Shown: one piece after another, positions 8,902 to 15,504 of the stretch
Numbering within the stretch: the first letter of the stretch is position 1
How the letters are laid out: each line of letters starts with the position of its first letter
Assembly (NCBI GenBank): GCA_016800925.1
Contig: JABCPU010001124.1
Location: 1-15,504, forward strand
Length of the DNA stretch: 15,504 nucleotides
Direction: 5' to 3'
DNA from: Suillus spraguei
Lineage: Eukaryota > Basidiomycota > Agaricomycetes > Boletales > Suillaceae
Position numbers and translations under genes: made by a program
The notes under the pieces: model-generated
Seen by the model: the letters and a program-made list of their open reading frames with translations, nothing else
Database searches by the model: none
What the model was told of the DNA's origin: nothing

Positions 8902-11214
8902 ACATTGGAACACTTTAACCTCCAAGGCCACTGCACCAGAACCACTCATTCCTCGCAAGCATTGTGCCTCCATCCTTATACAATGATGTCCTGCATGCTT
9001 TGGGGGGTAGCATTTGGTCGGAACCTGAATGAAGGAGGTAATGTACATGTCGCAACTGATGGAAACTTCCATCACTGGCATCGACAATCAGCTGGTGATT
9101 CACCACACTTCTATGACACCTTGTATTTTCTTCCAAAAGCACAAGTCGACACTATCGGCTGTCATATCCTTTGAAGTCGCAAATCTCCACCTAAACTGCA
9201 CAAGTCCTCAGTACCCAACGAGGCAATTGATCAATGTGAGAATTCTTATGAAGCCGCTGATGGCAAGAAGCAGAAGTCTTTGATAGACAGCTTTGATGAT
9301 ACTGGTGTTATGGCTCTTATATGCCGTCATGACATTCCTCTCTTCTTTGCCAACATAGACACTCCTGGCGAGCAGCAGAAGTATGCTGTCGCCTTGATTG
9401 ACCATCTCTTTACCCTATTACCTCCAAGAGCTACTTTTGTCATGCTTTATGATGTCGGGTGCATCTTATCACGATCACTAGATCAGGTGAGTCACTTCAT
9501 GACTTGGAGATCAGATTCTCATTTATTCTACTAGTATGACATCCTACTGCCAACTATCATAAAGCACTTGCACTTCGCCACAACAGCCATGCATGCCTAT
9601 GGCCATGAGTGGGCCTGTCAACTTGAGTACAATCCTTGAATGTGCCACAGCCTTGGCCTGTCAGATGGTGAAGGAACTGAATGATTGTGGTTGAGACTTG
9701 TCTGCCTGATGAAATCCAGTGCTCCTCTTCAGTAAGTTCTTTCAATGATCCACCAACATAATTTACTGACAGCTTGTCCCAGCTTTAGCATAGACTCTGG
9801 TTGCTTGATTGACAAGCGGCTGCTATTGGACTTGAAATGTGTGCTGATCTGGGAGATTAAATTAAGTGTTGGCTTAAATGTGGGGTCAGGGATCAAGGCA
9901 CAGCGGCACAGAATATCCTTGAGGAATGTGGAGTGACCACTGATGAGCTCCACGATGAATGGGCTTCCCAGAGACAATCCCAGTTATCGATTCATGCTTG
10001 TATGGACCTTCGACGACCCTCCCAGCCCTCTTGAGCCAAGCATCACTGACTTCTTGATCTAGATGCACCTGCACGCCTGAAAAAGAGTAAGACACTGTTT
10101 CTTGCTCTGCAAGCAGATCTAGATGCCTCAGAAAGGCACTGCAGGCAATGAGAGAGACAATGACCAAAACTGATGCCACAAACGACATGCTCGAGGCCCC
10201 TCGACAGCCCTGAATGTGGTCATCAGCATCTCATGGAAAGTTGAGGTGTTATATGCATCGCTGAATGTCCATGACCAGTTTCTGGAGTTAAAAGGCGTGG
10301 ACCTCACTTTGTTCGACACTGCTTTTAGCATGGGACGATCAATATTCGCAAATGTGCTATTGGAAGCTTCTTCAAATGGGATAAATTGGATCGTGCAGTG
10401 GGCGGCGCACAACAGGCACTGGGTAGGTGGTACCAGTGATACTTCAATTTGATGATACTAATGATCTTTGGTAGGCACCAAACTTCATCAACAGACTCGC
10501 AAAGCAATCTCAAAGCATCGACCAGGCTTGATGACTGTGCTCCATAAGCTCAATGCATATTGTGAGCGCCTCGAGGAGCTCTATGACCCAACCTACGTCA
10601 TCCCACTTCTAACACCACTTCCAACAAAATGATCTATGCAATAATCAATCTTTGATGGAGGATGTATGGATCACCCCTTTGATGGGTGATGTTCCTCATT
10701 GGCTAGAAGACCAAGATATTCATGACGGAATTCATGCAATGTTGAAGAGAGATAGATATATTGAAGAGCAGCAGCATCTTGGGCTGGAGGCAGACAATCT
10801 CTGCAAATGGTTTGGTGATGAGCTTTCGGCAATAGAACTTGCCCTTTTGACACCTGGTAGTAAGCATCATATTTCCCCTTGTCCTTGCCCAAGCTCAGTG
10901 CATTGCAGACGAAATCTTCCTTATCCTGCTTCACCAGTGGCAGGAGCATCTTCAGCATCTTCAAACCCGTTGGACAAGCTTGCTTGCATTGGCAGCGCGA
11001 TTTGCATCTCGCACAGCGGATGCTGTATCCCTTGCTCAAAAGCTATCAGGTGTCTCTGGAGGGTGTCTACTTCAATGGATTAATACATTTGCTGTCTCAT
11101 ACGTTATACCTACTGAAGAGCCTGAACCAGAAGTGTTCATTGAAACTGATCACACTGCTTTACTACCTGAAGACGCCATCCTTGTGGACATCCTGACTGC
11201 TGGAGTCACTGGAG
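8902..11214 (+). pseudogene. KDZ (Kyakuja-Dileera-Zisupton) DDE transposase core, heavily degraded
   Basis: The reading, with frame changes, follows the KDZ family: [17 protein letters not shown], the ICRHDIPLFFANIDTPGEQQ block, LYDVGC, ATTAMHAYGHEWACQLEYNP, SDGEGTE, QAAAIG, SLNVHDQF, INIRK.AIGSFFKWDKLDRA, SLMEDVWITP, DVPHWLEDQD and LEADNLCKWFGDEL. The presumed catalytic D-D-E are still encoded at 9058-9060, 9451-9453 and 9670-9672 (or 9679-9681). Introns I place at 9487-9534, 9732-9788, 10000-10062, 10423-10474, 10860-10908 and 11215-11255. Lesions include TGA at 8984, 9172, 9637, 9682 and 9810, TAA at 9858 (a Trp site), TAG at 10326, and frameshifts near 9002, 9711, 10135, 10196, 10243, 10303 and 10629. 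The family cuts and pastes DNA via an RNase H fold. This copy cannot make a full protein. It continues without break into the Ulp1-like part. Confidence 0.85.
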
Positions 11215-11255
11215 GTAAGAATGATGATGTTGACACTATCATGAAATGATCCTAG

Positions 11256-12160
11256 AGCTGACCTTTGCTGGCAACCCCTGAGGTAGCATTACTTGTTCTG
11301 ATGTTCATCCTATAATCCATGCTCATGAGTTTTTAGGGCATGTCATTCAACCAAAGACCTCTACGGATGCAGGGATCATCATTCCAGGCACTGTCAAGAC
11401 ACAAGTATCTGCTCCTCGCCACGGATGTCCTCGTCAAGTATTCAAGCTGAAGGATATCACACTTCTTGCTTCTCGAACTGCACTACTCATGACAGTTGCA
11501 TCAATGGATGTGCCGTCCTTCTTGACTTAGAAGCAGTGCAATTGTCTCACATGGTTGAACAGTATGCTATCTCTCGACCCATGACCTCTCACACATCTGA
11601 TATAATGCACCTGATGATGTTCTGTGGCAGAACATGTCATGGACATGTTACTGGACCAAAGAAGTGTGGATCCTTCCATCCATAGACCTTTAAATGTCGG
11701 CCACTGGGTTCTATGTGTTGTGCACCTCCGAAGCAGGAACTCCATCTATTTGACAGTTTTGCCGAGCAGAAGCCTTGGGAACTGGATATTAAGGTATGTG
11801 AGCTCCATCTGATCCATTTCAGCATAGACTCAATTCATCCAGGACATCATGAAACTGATTGCTCGTCTTTTGAGCATCGCTCGACAATGCAATCACACCA
11901 TCAACATCAACTTCAATGGATGGTTGCATGTCCTCTGATGGTAGGTATTGTTGCAACCTTGATGGTGTGAAAGGCGATCTCATCTTATACATTTTGAGAC
12001 CGAAGCAGTCAAAAAAAACAGTTTTGACTGTGGTGTCTGGGTGCTTGCTGTGATTGCAGCAACACTGCACGGGAACCACTGCACGAGTCTTGGAGAGGAA
12101 GACATGCACATTTTTTGTCATTATCTTAAAACACTCATACTTCAGATTCCAGTATTCTAG
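11256..12160 (+). pseudogene. C-terminal Ulp1-like (C48) cysteine protease domain of the KDZ gene, degraded
   Basis: After the 11215-11255 intron the same gene continues with a linker, then the marks of a SUMO-protease-like fold: CINGCAVLLDLEAV, WTKEVWILP, GHWVLCVVHLRSR with catalytic His at 11702-11704, LFDSFAEQKPWE with Asp at 11752-11754, and NSFDCGVWVLAVIAATLHG with Cys at 12029-12031. It closes with HYLKTLILQIPVF and TAG 12158-12160, the usual family end. The Gln that normally precedes the Cys block is not evident (Lys there). Introns lie at 11794-11842 and 11941-11998. TGA at 11279 and 11598 and frameshifts near 11489, 11569, 11675, 11733 and 11921 break it. Fused Ulp1-like peptidases are known in KDZ elements; the substrate of these transposon versions is not established. 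Confidence 0.75.
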
Positions 12161-12652
12161 TCAGTTAATCTTACTGTCCAATGCATATGGATTCAATCCC
12201 GTCATCAGAGAAGAACCTGTTGTGAATCACCAAGGAGTCTTCACAAAGAGATCTGTGCTGGACTGTAGTATATTGCATTCTGGATGTCTGCTAACAAGAT
12301 AGAAGCACCGTGTGTAAATCTCCTAGTGCACCAATGAATCCATAAATCTCCCTTGCACACCAGCATTCTAGGATGCCAGAATTGAAACTCCCAGTAAATC
12401 TCCCTCATGCACCAACTAGTGTGTAAATCTCCCTTGCAACACCCACTATGGCCTGACCTTGATTATACAACTCACCTGAAAAAAGGTGAAAGCTGCTCGC
12501 AAGTATAGACAGGCCTATAAACATCGGTATATCATCATAATGGCTAGCCACTACAACTCTACTCATAAAATTAATCTCTAGAAATACAAATCTATAGACC
12601 AAAAACTATTCACAGTCATTGGCCACTCATCCCACCAGTTTGTAGAAGGTCT
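12161..12652. repeat. Repeat-rich 3' flank with TAAATCTCC...TGCACCA motifs
   Basis: No coding exon was recognised. Between 12312 and 12450 a short motif, TAAATCTCC followed after a few bases by TTGCA or TGCACCA, occurs four times (about 12316, 12343, 12395 and 12425). Two more versions occur in the downstream copy near 13426-13480. Positions 12224-12378 form one arm of the long direct duplication with 13354-13491. Confidence 0.5.
12224..12378. repeat. Direct duplication, copy A
   Basis: This segment matches 13354-13491 in the same orientation with scattered differences and two small gaps. Shared blocks include CTTCACAAAGAGAT, GTGTGTAAATCTCCT and GTGCACCAATGAATCCAT, and both end with CTAGGATGCCA. 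Copy starts are 1.13 kb apart. The arms could be degenerate terminal repeats of a small element, or a local duplication of a pseudogene exon. Copy B reads open on the minus strand and copy A does so less well. Confidence 0.7.
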
Positions 12653-12838
12653 ATGTTGCGCATTGATGAGTGCGAGGAGTCTGAAGTGCAGAATGCACTC
12701 ATAGATATCCTTGCAGCACTTGATATAATTGAGGACTTAGAACAAGAGGTGCGCAAGGTTGGAACTGCAGTACTCACACACATGCGAGAGGTCAGGGTCT
12801 CATTACAAGATATCATTGCATGGATTAGGATTATATAG
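12653..12838 (+). CDS. Possible 61-residue acidic helical peptide
   Basis: ATG 12653 opens a 61-codon frame with many Glu/Asp/Leu/Ile residues and heptad-like spacing, for example LDIIEDLEQEVRKVG and HMREVRVSLQDIIAWI, suggesting a coiled coil. The same frame stays open upstream to a TAA near 12577, so it may be an exon of a larger gene behind a CTCTAG acceptor (about 12583). No family was recognised. It lies between the arms of the direct duplication and could be cargo of that element or chance. Confidence 0.2.
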   Translation: MLRIDECEESEVQNALIDILAALDIIEDLEQEVRKVGTAVLTHMREVRVSLQDIIAWIRII

Positions 12839-13175
12839 ATGCATTGGAGGAGGCATATAAAAAGGGGAGATATATTACCAGTACACTGACAGTATCTGCA
12901 TGTGATTTTTTACCTGTGCACTATTAGACCCCGTAGTACACATGTCAAGAGTAAATGAGTCCCATACAGCGCCTGGATGATTGCCGCAGAAATGACAGAG
13001 ATATTCATCAAGCTTCTCACTGCAGTCAGTGGCGAGAGGTAGTGTAACGTTAGACTCATACCAAAGCATTGTAAGTTCAATAATGACATACCAGGGTTGC
13101 AAGCACCAATGGCCTCCCACCTTCCCAGTCTTCACTTCTAGGAGAGTCAAAGAGCCTATTAGTGCAAGGTATCTA

Positions 13176-13281
13176 ATGTCCTCTCATTCCTCTCTGGAGG
13201 AGAGCGGCATCTTGTCATGGCACAGGTTATGTCCTCTCGTTCCTTTCTGGAGGAGAGCAGCATCTTGTCATGGCGAATCCC
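13176..13281. repeat. 53-bp tandem duplication
   Basis: Two adjacent 53-bp units start at 13176 and 13229. They share ATGTCCTCTC, CTGGAGGAGAGC and GCATCTTGTCATGGC and differ at only a few positions. On the minus strand both encode a version of HDKM(L/P)LSSR. Since 53 is not a multiple of three, the duplication shifts the reading frame of the host pseudogene. Confidence 0.8.
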
Positions 13282-13353
13282 TGCAGCATCCAAGGCAGTA
13301 GGATCAAAGTGGGGATTAGCGACAATAGTGGAAAATAATCTGTCATGAATCAT

Positions 13354-13491
13354 AAATCACAAAGGATCTTCACAAAGAGATTTCCGAGTATATCGCATTC
13401 TGGACTCCTGCTAGAAGCATCTGTGTGTAAATCTCCTGGTGCACCAATGAATCCATCAATCTTCCCTTGCACACCAGCGTCTAGGATGCCA
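13354..13491. repeat. Direct duplication, copy B
   Basis: This is the partner of 12224-12378 in the same orientation and about 17 bases shorter because of small deletions. It lies inside the minus-strand pseudogene candidate, where it reads open. Copy B is therefore more likely to be the original and copy A the derived or more decayed copy. An eight-A run follows directly at 13491-13498, the start of which is counted in copy B. Confidence 0.7.
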
Positions 13492-14017
13492 AAAAAAATT
13501 AGGTCTGTCGCTCACCTTCAATCATTAACATTGTCATAAGTTGATGTTGCTTGTTCAGCGATTCTGTGAGGCATGACATATATTCTTAGCTGCCAAGGTG
13601 GCAGCCAACTCAAGATCAGCATGCATGGCTCATGCCATGCTTGTCACAATACCAATGGCTGTCACTTGGCCAAGAAAAAGTATTCTGTTGTAACGAACAT
13701 ATTGGCGCTGGGCTTAAAACCCCATATTTTGACACTCGTCTCACGTCTACAGGAGTTACCACTTGTCCATGGCCATCTTACCCCTTTAGCAGTACGGTGC
13801 ATCCCATGCTTACTGCACACCATACCAACTGCCACACCTCATTCCATGAACCAATGTCCTTCCATGTCCTTGCCGCATCCGCATAGCTCCATTTGGTGCA
13901 TAGTTTGTTTCTGTTCGTTATCACTGATTCCACGGCAAGCATTATTACATGTTGCCTCATGCCTCGCGCTATGTATACTTTGGCGGTTACTACACTCCAG
14001 CACTACTGATCTTGCCT

Positions 14018-14657
14018 AGAGATATTCCGAGTACATATGATTAGGATATAAGCACTGCGTACCCCACAATACGTACCTGATTTTACACCATTGCACGTAC
14101 TATAGGTCAGGTTATTGTCTAGCTTCTGGATCAACCCAGTTGTGGACATAGTCTTTAAAGTTCCCTTATCACTCGTTAATACATCACGCTCGTTCTCCGT
14201 TACTGTGGCATACCACTGGACTTTTGTTACTTTTGACTGAACTTCTCACGCGCTACTTACCGCTGAAAGTACCGCGGACTTCCTTACTGTTTCTTTCCAC
14301 CCTGCTCGCAACCTTACCGCTACCGCTGAGAGACTACCCGCTTGACATTGCTCGCTAGAGGCAACTGTTACTGACTTTATCTCGATGACGGTAAGCACCG
14401 CTATGCACAGCGCTAGTTCCGGCGGCATCATCGCTGACCACGGCAACTTACCGCTGACTTTGACGCTTGTTTCACAAATAAGTTAGACTCGAACTTGACC
14501 ATACTAAATAGGCATCCCCCTTTAGGGTCGAATCTCTTGTTCTTAGAAGTGAAGCAGACTAGACGGAGCAAGACTAACATACTAGTTTAGGGAGTGGTTT
14601 ATCTACAGCCCAAGCTAGGTTTGTATCTTTACACCGTGCACAGCTCTATAATGACTG
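14018..14657. other. Non-coding stretch containing a CpG-dense segment with repeated TTACCGCTGA
   Basis: No gene was recognised. TTACCGCTGA occurs at 14257-14266 and 14448-14457, and a doubled form TTACCGCTACCGCTGA at 14314-14329. Related words such as GCACCGCT and ATCGCTGACC fill the gaps. By eye about twenty CpG lie in 14245-14470, far more than in the decayed transposon sequence on either side. Both strands carry several stops in most frames, so I do not call it coding. Confidence 0.45.
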
Positions 14658-14881
14658 GTTGCAATATTGGCCCGAGCGAGATGTGCTTGGCCATATTTGG
14701 CAGGGCAAGCACTGGCACTCACCAAACACCAACAGTGTGAGTTAGATTCAGCTGAAGAAGCCCTTGAACAAGTAAGTGCTACCTTTGTGTTCACTTGGTA
14801 ACAGCCTGGTAATTTCAGAATGGCACAGACATTGAAGGGATGGATGGCCTGGGCCTGGCTGAATCCAAGACGCGCTCATAA
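14658..14881 (+). pseudogene. Two-exon coding remnant, family not recognised
   Basis: An open frame from 14658 to 14771 gives VAILARARCAWPYLAGQALA and, further on, CELDSAEEALEQ. It ends exactly at a CAA/GTAAGT donor. Intron 14772-14818 (47 nt, ending TTTCAG) leads in frame to NGTDIEGMDGLGLAESKTRS and TAA 14879-14881. The acidic, Glu/Leu-rich junction peptide and the clean splice signals suggest a true exon pair. Stops lie just before 14658, so the 5' part is missing or in an unidentified exon. Confidence 0.3.
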
Positions 14882-15504
14882 AATGTATGGACGTTCAGGT
14901 TGTTGTGGGACTGACGATGGCCATTGTGTGATATATCCCCCCTACCCAAGTAATATAGAACTGCAACATGCTTAATTGTTTTTGAATGTGAGAATTGGAC
15001 ATGCACAATGTGGTCACGTGATTTTTATGTCTCTCCCAAACTTCGAAGTATTCCAAGTATTGAATTAAGAACATATGTGAGCTTTACTCCACATAAACAC
15101 ATAGAATCCTTTGCACTCTTTTGGTCAACACAGGGCTTTTCTCAACTTCTGAATTGTTTTTCAGAAACATCCAGCAAGCACTATGCATATACCACCCTTT
15201 TTGGCAAGTTGAATGTGATTGTAGGTATCTTCCACTTCTTCTCAGTGAGCCTTTGCAACCTTTGAGCATACTCCACTAATTCCACAATCTTTCCCCAGCA
15301 AACCATTCATCGACGACCGTACCATTTTTCATCGAGCATGTCTTCACTTTGTCTTCACCTTTCGTCATCTTGTCAATCATGCACTCTTCCACAGCAAGCC
15401 CAGAGCTCACTGCCATATCCAGAATTGAGAATTCAAGAATGCTGTGAGATCGGATGGCAGACGAGTCTGTCCTTCAGTTTACAAGATGTTTTCTATAACA
15501 TTCC
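14882..15504. other. Unassigned right end
   Basis: No domain was recognised. An 85-codon + strand frame at 15008-15265 and an opposite 61-codon frame at 15084-15269 overlap, and neither resembles a family. From about 15302 a frame reads PFIDDRTIFHRACLHFVFTF and onward for about 40 codons to a TGA near 15426. It could be part of a gene that continues outside the window. Confidence 0.4.

Larger units (their letters stand above)
12914..14017 (-). pseudogene. Probable minus-strand pseudogene, family not recognised
   Basis: Read on the minus strand, three blocks look protein-like. About 14017 to 13660 gives roughly 120 codons broken by one TGA, Cys/His-rich (ATCNNACRGISD, MELCGCGKDMEGHWFME, VCSKHGMHRTAKG). 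Around 13485-13375 comes AGVQGKIDGFIGAPGDLHTQ and MLLAGVQNAIYSE. From 13353 to 12914 comes ANPHFDPTALDAAGIRHDKM, a 53-bp tandem duplication, then VKTGKVGGHWCLQPWYVII and LATDCSEKLDEYLCHFCG, ending at a GTAAAA-type donor. Stops inside the blocks are mostly TGA in Arg-like context, as in the KDZ gene. The + strand open frame at 13573-14019 (148 codons) is then a shadow. I cannot name a family, and joining the blocks into one gene is inference. Confidence 0.35.

Noticed and set aside
10216..10452. Open frame with an apparent WAAHNRHWV ending, suggesting a second Ulp1 His motif.
   Set aside because: The overlapping frame reads INIRKCAIGSFFKWDKLDRA, the KDZ family sequence, and ends at a good splice donor (10423). 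After the first 30 or so codons the open frame is a shadow created by the frameshift near 10303.
13696..13722. TTGGCGCTGGGCTTAAAACCCC resembling a retroelement primer-binding site (written here in 22 bases as two joined words TTGGCGCTGGG and CTTAAAACCCC).
   Set aside because: No LTR end could be identified before it and it lies in a minus-strand frame that reads as protein; probably chance.
13573..14019. 148-codon + strand open frame.
   Set aside because: Cys/His/Leu/Pro-rich composition without domain likeness; the opposite strand reads more like protein with one TGA, so this is probably its shadow.
14525..14536. GGGTCGAATCTC resembling a tRNA B box.
   Set aside because: No matching A box, acceptor stem or anticodon arm at proper spacing.
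1..15504. CRISPR array, bacterial operons or phage genes.
   Set aside because: No regular repeat-spacer pattern; short introns and basidiomycete gene families show a fungal nuclear origin.

Overview
The window looks like nuclear DNA of a mushroom-forming basidiomycete (Agaricomycete). Introns are short (about 41-63 nt, GT...AG, many with a CTAAY/CTGAY branch site). The only clearly intact gene is a polyporopepsin-like secreted aspartic protease. The rest is mostly decayed mobile DNA of kinds common in these fungi. I worked by reading translations and comparing them with remembered families; no search was run.

Layout. 1-971 has no convincing gene. 972-1833 is a five-exon gene whose product resembles the N-terminal half of the fungal DUF6698 family and stops early. 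1834-3750 is AT-rich and non-coding, with small inverted repeats. 3797-5298 is a complete six-exon gene for a 413-residue A1 aspartic protease with a signal peptide, a prosegment and an unusual second active-site motif (Asp-Cys-Gly). 5299-6500 holds only weak fragments. 6501-6588 is a four-copy 22-bp tandem repeat.

6708-12160 is one very large broken gene on the + strand. An N-terminal CxC1-type cysteine cluster (6708-about 7720) is followed by a KDZ (Kyakuja-Dileera-Zisupton) DDE transposase core (about 8902-11214), then a C-terminal Ulp1-like cysteine protease domain (11256-12160). Between the first two parts lies about 0.9-1.1 kb of foreign sequence that looks like the 3' end and LTR of a Gypsy-type retroelement. 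The KDZ gene is dead: at least eight in-frame TGA codons, other stops and about a dozen frameshifts. Most of the TGAs fall where I expect arginine CGA, and other Arg codons became Cys, His or Gln. This is the pattern expected from deamination of methylated CpG. The protease gene, by contrast, is CpG-dense and has no lesions.

12161-15504 is repeat-rich: a roughly 150-bp direct duplication (12224 and 13354), a probable minus-strand pseudogene (12914-14017) with an internal 53-bp tandem duplication, a CpG-dense stretch with repeated TTACCGCTGA (14245-14470), and a small two-exon coding remnant (14658-14881). The picture is one living host gene in a graveyard of nested, methylation-decayed elements. 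I do not see a functional multi-gene system.
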